From contig JABBOH010000018.1 in the NCBI GenBank assembly GCA_019351895.1, positions 1 to 46,637 of the forward strand: 46,637 nucleotides of DNA, in the 5' to 3' direction. The notes under the pieces were generated by a model. It had not been told where the DNA came from. It saw only the letters and a program-made list of their open reading frames with translations, and ran no database searches. The translations under genes and the position numbers were made by a program. The DNA comes from Pseudomonadota bacterium (GTDB taxonomy: Bacteria; Pseudomonadota; Alphaproteobacteria; Acetobacterales; Acetobacteraceae). This document shows positions 26,106 to 37,452 of this stretch, in pieces. Each line of letters starts with the position of its first letter. The stretch's first letter is position 1.

Positions 26106-28337
26106 TCAGTCCCTCATGCCATGCGGCAGCTTGCGGCCGATACTCTGCACCAGCGCGGGGCCGTGAAGAGCAGAACCCCGCCCCGAGAGCGAGGGGTTGG
26201 TCATGAAATAATTGTGAGCCGAGATCGGCTTCCGGCCGCTCTGCACCCGCCGCCAGCTGGTATCGGGGCCGAGTTCCCAGGACTGCATGTTGTCCTTGAG
26301 GTCGACCACCATGATCTGGTCGAGCACCTGGGCATGCACCGTCGGGTTGCGGATCGGCACGAAGGTCTCGACCCGCATGTCGAGGTTGCGCGCCATCCAG
26401 TCGGCGCTGCTGATGAAGACCTTGGCATGGCGGCTGGGCAAAGCGTGGCCGTTGGCGAAGACGCAGATGCGCGCGTGCTCCAGGAACCGGCCGACGATGG
26501 ATTTCACGCGGATGTTCTCGGACAGGCCGGGCATGCCGGGCCGCAGGCAGCAGATGCCGCGGATGACGCATTTCACCTGCACCCCCGCGCCCGACGCCTC
26601 GTACAGCAGGTCGATCATCCGCTCGTCGACGAGCGCGTTGACCTTCATCCAGATGCCGGAGGGCCGCCCCTGCCGCGCCGCCTCGATCTCGTCATGGATG
26701 AGATGTTCGAGCGTCTTGCGCGTGGTGAGCGGGCTGAAGGCGATGGCGTCCATCCGCTCGGGCTTGGCGTAGCCGGTCATGAAGTTGAACAGCCGGGCGG
26801 CGTCGCGGGTGAGGTCGGGGTCGCAGGTGAAGAAGCTCAGGTCGGTGTAGATGCGCGCCGTGATCGGATGGTAGTTGCCGGTGCCGAAATGGGCGTAGGA
26901 GCGAACGGACCCTCCCTCGCGCCGCACCACCAGCGAGATCTTGGCGTGGGTCTTGAGCTCGGTGAACCCAAAGACGACCTGCACGCCCGCCGCCTCCAAG
27001 GTGCGGCTCAGGCGGATATTGGCCTCCTCGTCGAAGCGGGCGCGGAGTTCGACCATGGCGGTGACGGACTTGCCGGCCTCGGCCGCCTCGATCAGCGCCT
27101 TGACGATGGGGCTGTCCTTGCTGGTGCGATAGAGCGTCTGCTTCACGGCGACGACGCTGGGGTCGCCCGCCGCCTGCCGCAGGAACTGCACCACCACGTC
27201 GAAGCTCTCGAAGGGGTGGTGGACGATGATGTCCTTGGCGCGGATGGCGGCGAAGCAATCGCCCGCGAAGTCTCGGATGCGCTCCGGGAAACGCGGCGTG
27301 TAGGGCGTGAACAGCAGGTCCGGCCGGTCGTCGACGATGAGCTGCTTGAGGTCGACGATGCCGAGGATCCCGGCCTCCTCGAACACTTCCTCGGGCGGGG
27401 CGGCGACCGCCTCGCGCACCAGATGCTTGAGATCCTCGGGCATCGAGGCCTGCAGCGTGAGGTTGATGGCAACGCCGCGACGGCGGCGTTTCAGCGCGGT
27501 CTCGTAGGAGAGCACCAGATCCGCCGCCTCGTCCTCGAACTCCACATCGGTGTCGCGGATGACGCGGAACAGGCCGTGCGCGTCGCTGGCGTAGCCGGGG
27601 AAGAGGTGCTGCAGAAACAGCCCGACCACGTCCTCGAGCATGACGAAGCGGATGGGGCCGCCGGACTCGGGCGGCAGGCGGATGAAACGCTCGATCTGGC
27701 TCGGCAGCGGGATCAGCGCGCGCATCACGTGCCGGTCATGGCTGGAGACCAGCAGCAGCGCCATCACCAGCCCCATGTTGGGGATGAAGGGGAAGGGATG
27801 CGCCGGGTCGATGGCGAGCGGCGTCAGCACCGGAAAGACGCGCTCCATAAAGAAGGCGTCGAGCCACTCGCGGTCGCCCGCGCTCATCTGCTCGATGTCG
27901 CAGAGCACGAGGCCGGCATGGGCGAGCTCGGACTTCACCTTGTGCCAGGCATGCTGCTGGTCGGCGATCAGGCGGCGGGCGCGGATGTTGATGTCGGCCA
28001 GCTGCTGCGCGGGCGTCATCCCGTCGGGCGAGAGCGCCACCACCCCCGCCTTGGCCTGCCCCACGAGCCCGGCCACGCGCACCGAGTAGAATTCATCGAG
28101 GTTGGAGCCGCTGATGGAGATGAAGCGCAGCCGCTCGAGCAGCGGGTGGTGGCGGTTTTCCGCCTCCTCGACCACCCGATGGTTGAAGTCGAGCCAGGAG
28201 AGTTCGCGGTTGATGAAACGCGCGGGCGAGTCGGGGCCGATCCGCTCGGCGGCGCTCGTCTCCGCCGTCATCGCCCCGGACGGGAGATCGTCCATGACCA
28301 CGTCCCGGTGCGCGGCGGTTTGTTCTGCTGTGCTCAT
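26106..28337 (-). CDS. ppk: polyphosphate kinase
   Basis: Polymerises the terminal phosphate of ATP into polyphosphate, reversibly. The 743 residues include the N-terminal domain ([15 protein letters not shown]), the middle domain, and two catalytic C-terminal domains. The phosphorylated histidine lies in [14 protein letters not shown] (about 463), and the second HxK motif in [14 protein letters not shown] (about 637). Length and motifs are full. GTGGGG precedes the ATG. It starts nine bases after hdaA and meets ppx at its stop, so synthesis and breakdown of polyphosphate are made from one message. Confidence 0.98.
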   Translation of the reverse strand: MSTAEQTAAHRDVVMDDLPSGAMTAETSAAERIGPDSPARFINRELSWLDFNHRVVEEAENRHHPLLERLRFISISGSNLDEFYSVRVAGLVGQAKAGVVALSPDGMTPAQQLADINIRARRLIADQQHAWHKVKSELAHAGLVLCDIEQMSAGDREWLDAFFMERVFPVLTPLAIDPAHPFPFIPNMGLVMALLLVSSHDRHVMRALIPLPSQIERFIRLPPESGGPIRFVMLEDVVGLFLQHLFPGYASDAHGLFRVIRDTDVEFEDEAADLVLSYETALKRRRRGVAINLTLQASMPEDLKHLVREAVAAPPEEVFEEAGILGIVDLKQLIVDDRPDLLFTPYTPRFPERIRDFAGDCFAAIRAKDIIVHHPFESFDVVVQFLRQAAGDPSVVAVKQTLYRTSKDSPIVKALIEAAEAGKSVTAMVELRARFDEEANIRLSRTLEAAGVQVVFGFTELKTHAKISLVVRREGGSVRSYAHFGTGNYHPITARIYTDLSFFTCDPDLTRDAARLFNFMTGYAKPERMDAIAFSPLTTRKTLEHLIHDEIEAARQGRPSGIWMKVNALVDERMIDLLYEASGAGVQVKCVIRGICCLRPGMPGLSENIRVKSIVGRFLEHARICVFANGHALPSRHAKVFISSADWMARNLDMRVETFVPIRNPTVHAQVLDQIMVVDLKDNMQSWELGPDTSWRRVQSGRKPISAHNYFMTNPSLSGRGSALHGPALVQSIGRKLPHGMRD

Positions 28338-28346
28338 GACCCCACC

Positions 28347-29105
28347 CTAGAGGAGGACCGGCTCGTTTGTGGAGGCCCCGTGGTCCGGCTTATCCGAATC
28401 TTCACCGGGTTCCGGCCCCATGCGGGCGATCAGCGCGGCCGCCATGGCGCGCGTCACGGACCTGCCCGCCGCCATCGCCTGCGCGTCGAGCCAGGACGCG
28501 GCCTCCCGCAGCGCCGCCGGATGGCGCGGCAGGTTGGCCAGCAGCCGGTCCTGCAGCGCCTCGCTGAGCACGAGTTGCCGGTCCGACAGCAGCCGCGCGA
28601 GCAGGGCGCGCAGCAGCGGGTCCTCGGGCGGTCCAACGGCGACGGCGGTCATCGCCCGCAGGCGGCTCTCGAGGTCGGGCAGCCGGACAGCCCAGCGGGC
28701 GGGCGGGCGGCGGGCGGCCAGCAGCAGCGGCCGCCGCATCTCGGCGGCCAGATTGATCAGATGCAGCAGCGTCCGCTCATCCGGCGCGGCGTCGGCATCG
28801 TCGAGCGCGACCGCCGGGCTGCCGCCCATCTCCGGCAGGTGGCGGAGTGCCGGCCCCGTCAGCCGTAGCGCGCCGTGACGCTCGGCCCAAAGCTGCAGGA
28901 GATGCGTCTTGCCGCAGCCGGCCTCGCCGGTCAGCGCCAGCCGGTGGTTCGGCCAGTCCGCCGTGCGGCCGAGCCAGACCCGCGCCGCCGCGTTGGAGGG
29001 CGCGGCGACGAAATCCTCCACCCGGAAGCGGGGCGTATAGGCGAAGGGCAGGGCGAGTTGCCGGATGGCGAGGTCGTCCTCGCCCGCTGCAGCACTGTCG
29101 GTCAT
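28347..29105 (-). CDS. hdaA: DnaA regulatory inactivator homologue HdaA
   Basis: An Hda-type AAA+ protein that, with the DNA-loaded beta clamp, stimulates ATP hydrolysis by DnaA and so restrains replication initiation. The 252 residues begin with a clamp-binding motif QLALPF (16-21), then P-loop GEAGCGKT (60-67) and a Walker-B-like VALDDAD. It has no DNA-binding domain IV, which separates it from DnaA itself. The ATG overlaps the perM stop (ATGA), and ppk starts nine bases later. Position and motifs agree with alphaproteobacterial HdaA. Confidence 0.92.
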   Translation of the reverse strand: MTDSAAAGEDDLAIRQLALPFAYTPRFRVEDFVAAPSNAAARVWLGRTADWPNHRLALTGEAGCGKTHLLQLWAERHGALRLTGPALRHLPEMGGSPAVALDDADAAPDERTLLHLINLAAEMRRPLLLAARRPPARWAVRLPDLESRLRAMTAVAVGPPEDPLLRALLARLLSDRQLVLSEALQDRLLANLPRHPAALREAASWLDAQAMAAGRSVTRAMAAALIARMGPEPGEDSDKPDHGASTNEPVLL

Positions 29106-30322
29106 GGCGAGAACCCATCGCCCGGAGGCGGATCGAGATAGAGAGGGCTGCGCAGATAGCGCCTGATCCAGAACCGCACCAGCACGCCGAGGGCGGCGGT
29201 GACCGGCACGGCGAGCAGCACGCCGAGGAAGCCGAAGGCCGCCCCGCCGGCGAGGAGCGCGAAGATCACGAGCACGTCGTGCAGCTCCACGCGGTTGCCG
29301 AGCAGCCGGGGATAGATGATGTAGCCCTCCAGGATCTGGCCGAGGACGAAGACCCCTGCGACCAGAAAGACGCCGCTCCAGTCCGGGAACTGGGCGATGG
29401 CGAGCCCGATCGAGGTGACCGCGCCGGTGATCGTCCCGACATAGGGGATGAACGACAGCATGCCCGCCGTGAGCCCCACGATCAGGCCGAGATCGAGCCC
29501 GACGACGGTGAGCCCGATCGCATAGAAGGCGGCGAGGATCAGGCAGCACAGTAACTGGCCGCGCAGCCATGCCGACAGGATGCGGTCGACCTCGTGCACC
29601 TGGGCGCGGACGATCGCGCTGTAGCGGCGGGGGATGAGCGCGTCCGCGCGGGCGACCAGACGCGGCCAGTCCCGCAGCAGGTAGAAGGCCGCGATCGGCG
29701 TCACGACCAGCAGGGTCAGCGCGTTGAAGATGGCGAAGCCGCCGCCGATGACGCGCGCCAGCGCCCCGACCGCGAAGGGGATCATGGCCCCGGCATGGGC
29801 GCTGACGATCTCGCGCAGCTTGTTGTCGACGAAGTCGGAGCCGAGGTGCTGCTGAAGGTGGGACAGCGTGCCGTTCGCCCAGGCCTGCACCTCGACCACG
29901 TAGCCCGGCACCCGTTCCAGCAGCAGCCCGATCTGCGACAGGATGATCGGATACAGCAGCAGCGCGAAAGCGAGCATGGCGGCGAGCAGGCCGATCACCA
30001 GTATCACGGCGGCGAGCCAGCGCCGGATGCCCAGCCGCGTCATCCGCACCGCGACGGGATCGAGGAAATAGGCGATGCCGGTGGCGGCGACGAAAGGCAG
30101 CAGGATCGAGGAGAACAGGTAGAGACAGAGGATCACCGCCAGCAGCAGGCCCGCGATGAGGCCCACGCGCTGGTTGCGCGTGGCGTGCGGCGGCGACGGC
30201 GGCGACGGCTCGGGCGCGGCAGGGGGCGCGGCAGGGGGCGCGGCAGGGGGCGCCGGCGCGGCGGGCGCGGCAGGGGGCGCCGGCGCGGCGGGCGGGATGG
30301 GAGCCGCCCGGGGACGCATCAT
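29102..30322 (-). CDS. AI-2E transporter/PerM-family membrane protein
   Basis: A permease-like protein of about eight transmembrane segments; some relatives export autoinducer-2 or act as Na+/H+ antiporters, so substrate is unassigned. The core has the family's central soluble region (about 100 residues between helices 3 and 4), then [11 protein letters not shown] and [13 protein letters not shown]. An unusual Pro/Ala-rich N-terminal tail of about 40 residues precedes helix 1, encoded by a minisatellite. The start is uncertain: ATGs at 30322 and 30319 lack a good ribosome-binding site, and the frame stays open to an ATG at 30451. It heads the hdaA-ppk-ppx operon. Confidence 0.85.
   Translation of the reverse strand: MMRPRAAPIPPAAPAPPAAPAAPAPPAAPPAAPPAAPEPSPPSPPHATRNQRVGLIAGLLLAVILCLYLFSSILLPFVAATGIAYFLDPVAVRMTRLGIRRWLAAVILVIGLLAAMLAFALLLYPIILSQIGLLLERVPGYVVEVQAWANGTLSHLQQHLGSDFVDNKLREIVSAHAGAMIPFAVGALARVIGGGFAIFNALTLLVVTPIAAFYLLRDWPRLVARADALIPRRYSAIVRAQVHEVDRILSAWLRGQLLCCLILAAFYAIGLTVVGLDLGLIVGLTAGMLSFIPYVGTITGAVTSIGLAIAQFPDWSGVFLVAGVFVLGQILEGYIIYPRLLGNRVELHDVLVIFALLAGGAAFGFLGVLLAVPVTAALGVLVRFWIRRYLRSPLYLDPPPGDGFSP
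30212..30289. repeat. 12/15-bp minisatellite within the perM N-terminus
   Basis: Three identical 12-base units (gggcgcggcagg at 30212, 30224 and 30236) are followed by a 15-base unit (gggcgccggcgcggc, 30248), a 12-base unit (30263) and the 15-base unit again (30275). All lengths are multiples of three, so on the minus strand they encode a Pro/Ala-rich low-complexity tail of perM without shifting the frame. Expected to vary in copy number between strains. Confidence 0.88.
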
Positions 30323-30524
30323 CCGGCGCGACCGGCGGCGAGACGGCGGACACGGGGAGCGGCGCGCGGCGGGGCTGTCGCGCCCGCGCTGTCGGTTGCG
30401 CCACGCAGACGGCTGTGATTGTGTCCGCGCCTCGTCACACTCTATTCCCAACCTCGTTTTGGCTCGGCGCCCTGCCCCCGCACGGCAGCGCTCAGCACGA
30501 ACGCCTAGCGCATCGAGGGCCTTG

Positions 30525-31616
30525 ATGACCAGAGCGGCCTATCCCGCCAACGGCGCCACCTACCGGGACGCCGGCGTCGATATCGAAGCCGGGGACGCGC
30601 TGGTCGATGCGATCAAGCCGCTGGCGCGCGCGACCACGCGGGCGGGCGTCATGGGAAGCCTCGGCGGCTTCGGCGCGCTGTTCGATCTCCGCGCCGCGGG
30701 CTTCACCGATCCCGTGCTCGTTTCGACCACCGACGGCGTCGGCACCAAGCTCAAGATCGCCATCGACCACGGATTGCACGACACGGTCGGCATCGACCTC
30801 GTCGCCATGTGCGTGAACGACCTCGTGGTCCAGGGCGCGGAGCCGCTGTTCTTCCTCGACTACTTCGCGACAGGCAGCCTGGACATCGCGGCCGCGAAGC
30901 GCGTCATCGCCGGGATCGCGGAGGGCTGCCGCCGCTCGGGCTGCGCGCTCGTGGGCGGCGAGACGGCCGAAATGCCCGGCATGTATTACGGCGGCGACTA
31001 CGACCTGGCGGGCTTCGCCGTGGGCGCCGCCGAGCGCGGTTCGCTGCTGCCGCGCGATGTGGCGCCCGGAGCCGTGGTGCCCGGAGATATCGTATTAGGG
31101 CTGGCCGCGTCGGGCGTGCATTCCAACGGCTTCTCGCTGGTCCGCCGGGTGGCGGCATCGGCGGGCGTCGCGCTGGACGCGCCCGCGCCCTTCGCGCCCG
31201 GCATGAGCCTCGCGGAGGCGCTGATGGTGCCGACGAAGCTCTACGTGCTGTCGGTTCTGGCGCTGCACCGGGCAGGACTTCTGAAGGCGGCGGCCCACAT
31301 CACCGGCGGCGGCCTGCCCGGCAATCTGCCGCGCGCCTTGCCCGAAGGGACGGTGGCGAAGCTGGATGCGGCGCGCTGGGATGTGCCGCCCGTCTTCGGC
31401 TGGCTCGCGCGCGCCGGCGGCATCGCGGCGGAGGAGATGCTGCGCGTCTTCAACTGCGGCGTCGGCATGGCGCTGATCGTGGCACCCGAGCACGAGGCCG
31501 AGGCGCGCCGCATCCTGGAGGCCGAGGGCGAGACCGTCTTCACCATCGGCGCATTGGAGGCAGGCGACGGCCCGGCGCGGGCGGAGGTCGCGACCCCTTC
31601 GGGCTGGCCGGGCTGA
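30525..31616 (+). CDS. purM: phosphoribosylformylglycinamidine cyclo-ligase (AIR synthetase)
   Basis: Closes the imidazole ring using ATP to give 5-aminoimidazole ribotide in purine synthesis. The 363 residues show family motifs in order: [13 protein letters not shown] at the N-terminus, [12 protein letters not shown] (ATP binding), [20 protein letters not shown] and the C-terminal [16 protein letters not shown] at 30525 follows GAGGG by five bases; the open frame extends far upstream without homology, through the minisatellite. purN starts five bases after the stop. It diverges from perM. Confidence 0.97.
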   Translation: MTRAAYPANGATYRDAGVDIEAGDALVDAIKPLARATTRAGVMGSLGGFGALFDLRAAGFTDPVLVSTTDGVGTKLKIAIDHGLHDTVGIDLVAMCVNDLVVQGAEPLFFLDYFATGSLDIAAAKRVIAGIAEGCRRSGCALVGGETAEMPGMYYGGDYDLAGFAVGAAERGSLLPRDVAPGAVVPGDIVLGLAASGVHSNGFSLVRRVAASAGVALDAPAPFAPGMSLAEALMVPTKLYVLSVLALHRAGLLKAAAHITGGGLPGNLPRALPEGTVAKLDAARWDVPPVFGWLARAGGIAAEEMLRVFNCGVGMALIVAPEHEAEARRILEAEGETVFTIGALEAGDGPARAEVATPSGWPG

Positions 31617-31621
31617 CGCCC

Positions 31622-32227
31622 GTGCAGCCCAAGCGCCGGACGGCGATCCTGATCAGCGGTCGCGGCTCCAACATGGAAGCGCTCGTCGCGGCGGCGGCGG
31701 CGGCGGACTATCCGGCCGAGATCGTGCTCGTGCTGTCGAACCGCCCCGATGCGGGCGGCCTCGCGACGGCGGCGGCCCACGGCATCGCGACCCGGGCCAT
31801 CGACCACCGGCCCTTCGGCGGCGACCGCGCGGCGCATGAGGCGGCGGTCGACGCGGCGCTGCGCGCGGCCGGTGTCGAGATCGTCTGCCTCGCAGGCTAT
31901 CTTCGACTGTTGTCGCCCTTCCTCGTCGGGCGCTGGGCGGGGCGGATGCTCAACATCCATCCGAGCCTGCTGCCCGCCTACAAGGGTCTTCACACGCATG
32001 AGCGGGTGCTGGCGGCGGGCGAGACGCGGCACGGCTGCACCGTGCATCTGGTGAACGAGGATCTCGATTCCGGCCCCATCCTGGCCCAGGCGGAAGTGCC
32101 CGTCCTGCCCGGCGATACGCCGGAGACGCTCGCCGCGCGGGTTCTGACGGAGGAGCACCGGCTTTATCCTGAAGCGCTGCGGGAGGTCGCCTCCGGGCCC
32201 TTGCCGAGGGTCGGCGGCCCGGTCTAG
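31622..32227 (+). CDS. purN: phosphoribosylglycinamide formyltransferase
   Basis: Transfers a formyl group from 10-formyl-tetrahydrofolate to GAR, two steps before PurM. The 201 residues contain the GAR-binding SGRGSNMEAL near the N-terminus, the catalytic Asn and His in NIHPSLLPAYKG, and the Asp in NEDLDSGPILAQ. GTG at 31622 is the only sensible start: it lies just after the purM stop and puts RRTAILISGRGSN at the N-terminus. The purM-purN pair is usual in alphaproteobacteria. Confidence 0.95.
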   Translation: MQPKRRTAILISGRGSNMEALVAAAAAADYPAEIVLVLSNRPDAGGLATAAAHGIATRAIDHRPFGGDRAAHEAAVDAALRAAGVEIVCLAGYLRLLSPFLVGRWAGRMLNIHPSLLPAYKGLHTHERVLAAGETRHGCTVHLVNEDLDSGPILAQAEVPVLPGDTPETLAARVLTEEHRLYPEALREVASGPLPRVGGPV

Positions 32228-32253
32228 ATCCGGCATCGGAAACGACGGGGATC

Positions 32254-32436
32254 ATGGCCATGCCCGACCAATGCATCGTCGTTCACGAAGCGGCTACAGC
32301 CGGCGAGGATACGCTGCCCGACGCCCTGAGCGCTGATATTCGCGCGCTCTGGGGCGATTTCGGCAAGCGGCTGTTCGGCAACCTCATCGGGGTTGCCATC
32401 GTCGTGGCAGTGGCCGCCTTCTTTCTGCGGATGTAG
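32254..32436 (+). CDS. small single-span membrane protein, unknown
   Basis: A 60-residue open frame 27 bases after purN, on the same strand. It has an acidic, soluble N-terminal half and one hydrophobic helix at residues 41-58, ending in LRM, so it resembles a tail-anchored protein. GACGGGG (32243-32249) stands four bases before the ATG. I do not recognise the family. Likely co-transcribed with purMN, convergent with ndk. The clear ribosome-binding site and organised hydrophobicity favour a real gene. Confidence 0.6.
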   Translation: MAMPDQCIVVHEAATAGEDTLPDALSADIRALWGDFGKRLFGNLIGVAIVVAVAAFFLRM

Positions 32437-32492
32437 GGGACGAACATGCGGCCGTCAGGCGAGGCCGATCCCCGCCCGACGGCTCGCCTGTC

Positions 32493-32915
32493 TCAGCCGA
32501 CGATGTCGATCTCGGCGAAGAAGAAGGAGATCTCGTTCTTCGCGTTCTCGGCGCTGTCGGAACCATGCACCGAATTCGCCTCGATGCTCTCGGCGAACAT
32601 CGCGCGGATCGTGCCCTCGGTTGCCTTCTTCGGGTCCGTGGCACCCATAAGCTCGCGGTTCTTCGCGACGGCGTTCTCGCCCGACAGGACCTGGGCCACG
32701 ACCGGGCCGGAGATCATGTAGCCGACCAGATCGTTGAAGAAGCCGCGCTCCTTGTGCACGGCGTAGAAGGCCTCGGCCTCAGCGCGTGTCAGCTGGATGC
32801 GCTTCTGGGCGAGGATCGAGAGGCCGGCCTCCTCGAAGACCTTGTTGATGCTGCCGGTGAGGTTGCGCCGCGTGGCGTCGGGCTTGAGAATGGAGAGCGT
32901 GCGCTCGATGGCCAT
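32493..32915 (-). CDS. ndk: nucleoside diphosphate kinase
   Basis: Transfers the terminal phosphate between nucleoside tri- and diphosphates through a phosphohistidine. The 140 residues start [14 protein letters not shown], with K11 and the catalytic H117 in SVHGSDS. The length is standard. The open frame reaches far upstream, antisense to the ABC-F and nadE genes, but only the ATG at 32915 gives the family N-terminus. It is divergent from the ABC-F gene; the 111-base gap should contain both promoters, though none is clear. Confidence 0.97.
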   Translation of the reverse strand: MAIERTLSILKPDATRRNLTGSINKVFEEAGLSILAQKRIQLTRAEAEAFYAVHKERGFFNDLVGYMISGPVVAQVLSGENAVAKNRELMGATDPKKATEGTIRAMFAESIEANSVHGSDSAENAKNEISFFFAEIDIVG

Positions 32916-33026
32916 GGTGACAGGTTCTTTCTTGGGATGGAGGATGGGCGGGCCTTTAGAGGGTCCGCCCTGCCCCGGCAAGCCACACCGTTCCGCCGCG
33001 CACCGTTTCGCACTAAATGACGCGCC

Positions 33027-34904
33027 ATGAGCCTGCTCACCATCCGTAACCTCTCGATCTCCATCAAGGGCCGCCCGCTCCTGGAAAATGCCGACCTCAC
33101 CGTCGATCCGGGCCGGCGCATAGGCCTGATCGGCCGCAACGGCGCGGGCAAGTCCACGCTGCTGCGCGCCATCTCGGGCGACCTCATCCCCGACGGCGGC
33201 GACATCCGCCTCGCCGCGCGGGCGAAGATGGGCGCCGTCGCGCAGGAGGCGCCGGGCGGGGACCTGACGCCGCTCGCCGTCGTGCTCGCCGCCGACCGGG
33301 AGCGCACGGACCTCCTCGCCGAAGCCGAGCGGGAGGGCGCGGACCCCGTGCGCCTCGCCGAGGTGCACGAGCGGCTGCGCACGATCGAGGCCGAGAGCGC
33401 GCCCGCCCGCGCCGCCGCCATCCTGGGCGGCTTGGGCTTCAGCCGGGAGAAGCAGGAAGGACCGATGAGCGCGCTTTCCGGCGGCTGGCGTATGCGGGTT
33501 GCCCTTGCCGCCGCGTTGTTCGGCAATCCGGATCTGCTGCTGCTCGACGAGCCGACCAACCATCTCGACCTCGAAGCCTCGCTCTGGCTCGAAGGCTGGC
33601 TCGCCAAGTTTCCCGGCGCCGCGCTCATCGTGTCGCATGACCGGGGCTTGCTCGATAAATCCGTCGAGGCGATCGCCCATCTCGACCGCGGCAAGATCGC
33701 GCTGAGCAGCGGCGGCTTCGCCGAGTTCCTGCGTCTGCGCGCCGAGCGCAACGCCCAGCAGCGCCGCATGGTCGAGAAGGTCACCGCCGAGCGCGACCGC
33801 ATACAGGCCTTCGTCGACCGCTTCCGCGCCAAGGCCACCAAGGCGCGGCAGGCGCAGAGCCGGCTCAAGGCGCTGGAACGGCTGCCGCCGGTGGAAAACG
33901 TCATCGAGGACGCGCCGACGCGGTTCGAGTTTCCAGAGCCGAAGCAATTGGCGCCGCCGATCCTGACGCTCGACCGCGTCTCGGCGGGCTATGGAGGCAA
34001 CCCCGTGCTGCGGAACATCTCGCTCAGCCTCGACATGGACGACCGGGTGGCGCTGCTCGGCGCCAACGGCAACGGTAAGTCGACGCTCGCCCGGATCATC
34101 GGCGGCTCGCTCACCCCCATGAGCGGCGAGATGCGCCGCGCGCCCGGCCTCCGCGTCGGCTACTTCGCCCAGGATCAGGCCGAGGCGCTGGTGCCGGAGG
34201 AAAGCCCGATCGACCATATGGCCCGCGCCTTGCCGCGTGCGCTGCCGCCGCAGGTGCGCGCCCAGCTCGCCCGCTTCGGCCTCGACGCCGCGCGGGCCGA
34301 GACCAAGGTGAGCGAGCTTTCGGGCGGCGAGAAGGGCCGCCTGCTGCTGGCGCTCGCGACCCGGGACGCGCCGCATCTGCTCATCCTCGACGAGCCGACC
34401 AACCACCTCGACATCGACGCCAAGGAAGCGCTGATCCGGGCGCTCGCCGACTATACGGGCGCGGTGCTGCTCATCACCCATGACCCGCATCTGGTGGAGC
34501 TGGTGGCGGACCGGCTGTGGCTGGTGGCGGACGGCACGGCGAGCGCCTTCGACGGCGATATGGACGACTACCGCGCCCGCCTCTCTGGCCTCGCCGCTGC
34601 GCAATCGGGCCGTCAGGAACCGGCGACGGCCAGCCGCCAGGATGACCGGCGTGAACGGGCCGAGGCGCGGGCCGCGCTCGCGCCGCTGCGGAAGGTCGCG
34701 CAGGAGGCGGAGAAGCGCATCGCGAAGCTGACGGCGGAGCGCGCCCGGGTGGAGGCGATCCTCGCCGACCCGGACTTCTATGCGAAGCGCAGCGGCGCGG
34801 ACGTGACCAAGGGGCAGATGCGGCTGGCGGAACTCAACCGCGACATCGAGGCGGCGGAGGAGGAATGGCTGGAGGCCTCCGGTGCGCTGGAAGCGGCGCA
34901 GTAA
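33027..34904 (+). CDS. ABC-F family ATPase (Uup-like)
   Basis: A soluble ABC protein with two ATPase domains in one chain and no membrane segments; ABC-F proteins act on the ribosome's E site or in translation or DNA-related stress. The 625 residues show Walker A GRNGAGKS (36-43), signature LSGGW near 150, and Walker [12 protein letters not shown]; then a basic linker (about 230-290), GANGNGKS near 345, LSGGEKG near 431 and [13 protein letters not shown]-terminal charged coiled coil (about 545-625) is like Uup. The start has no strong ribosome-binding site. nadE follows within 20 bases. Confidence 0.93.
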   Translation: MSLLTIRNLSISIKGRPLLENADLTVDPGRRIGLIGRNGAGKSTLLRAISGDLIPDGGDIRLAARAKMGAVAQEAPGGDLTPLAVVLAADRERTDLLAEAEREGADPVRLAEVHERLRTIEAESAPARAAAILGGLGFSREKQEGPMSALSGGWRMRVALAAALFGNPDLLLLDEPTNHLDLEASLWLEGWLAKFPGAALIVSHDRGLLDKSVEAIAHLDRGKIALSSGGFAEFLRLRAERNAQQRRMVEKVTAERDRIQAFVDRFRAKATKARQAQSRLKALERLPPVENVIEDAPTRFEFPEPKQLAPPILTLDRVSAGYGGNPVLRNISLSLDMDDRVALLGANGNGKSTLARIIGGSLTPMSGEMRRAPGLRVGYFAQDQAEALVPEESPIDHMARALPRALPPQVRAQLARFGLDAARAETKVSELSGGEKGRLLLALATRDAPHLLILDEPTNHLDIDAKEALIRALADYTGAVLLITHDPHLVELVADRLWLVADGTASAFDGDMDDYRARLSGLAAAQSGRQEPATASRQDDRRERAEARAALAPLRKVAQEAEKRIAKLTAERARVEAILADPDFYAKRSGADVTKGQMRLAELNRDIEAAEEEWLEASGALEAAQ

Positions 34905-34922
34905 GGCGCGTAAGTGGAACGC

Positions 34923-36995
<2,073 letters not shown>

Positions 36996-37021
36996 CATGC
37001 GCAGTCTGGTGGAAGACGGTC

Positions 37022-37408
37022 ATGGACCAGCCCAACCGATTGACCGGCCTGCGCGTTCTCGTCCTCGAGGACGAGGCCCTTCTGTCGATGCTTCTCGAAG
37101 ACGTGCTGGGCGAGCTGGGTTGCTCGCTTGTCGGCCCCTTCGGCCATAACGACGAGGCGCTGGCGTTTCTCACGGCCAACCCCGCCGGCGTCGACCTTGG
37201 CATTCTCGACGTGAACGTCGCGGGCCATCGCAGCGACGGCGTCGCGCTCGAGTTCGACCGCCTCGGCCTCCCCTTCGTCTTCAGCACGGGGTACGACGAT
37301 TCCGCGCTCGACCCGCGCTGGCGGGGCAAACCCAGCCTGCGCAAGCCGTTCCGCCCGGCCGATCTCGAACGGATCCTGCTCGAGGTCTCGGCCAGGCCGC
37401 AGGTGTAG
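37022..37408 (+). CDS. single-domain response regulator (CheY-like receiver)
   Basis: A 128-residue stand-alone receiver domain: acidic pair E16/D17, phospho-acceptor D63 in LDVNV, a Ser/Thr switch in FSTGYD near 88-89, and K108 in RKPF. There is no output domain, so it must act by protein contact or phosphotransfer. Many alphaproteobacterial regulators of this type pair with HWE/HisKA2 kinases, but no kinase is nearby. The ATG at 37022 is weakly supported by GGAAGACGG; the gene sits 26 bases after nadE. Confidence 0.9.
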   Translation: MDQPNRLTGLRVLVLEDEALLSMLLEDVLGELGCSLVGPFGHNDEALAFLTANPAGVDLGILDVNVAGHRSDGVALEFDRLGLPFVFSTGYDDSALDPRWRGKPSLRKPFRPADLERILLEVSARPQV

Positions 37409-37452
37409 GCCGGCCACGGTCCGCCGATCGGCCCTCCGCGCCTTTCCCGGGC

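Noticed and set aside
26121-28868. 915-codon plus-strand frame antisense to ppk
   Set aside because: Antisense shadow of ppk and hdaA, with low-complexity His/Arg/Gly-rich sequence and no family features.
28347-29105. Truncated dnaA gene
   Set aside because: Absence of domain IV is normal for Hda; the N-terminal clamp motif QLALPF and the operon context fit HdaA, not a broken DnaA.
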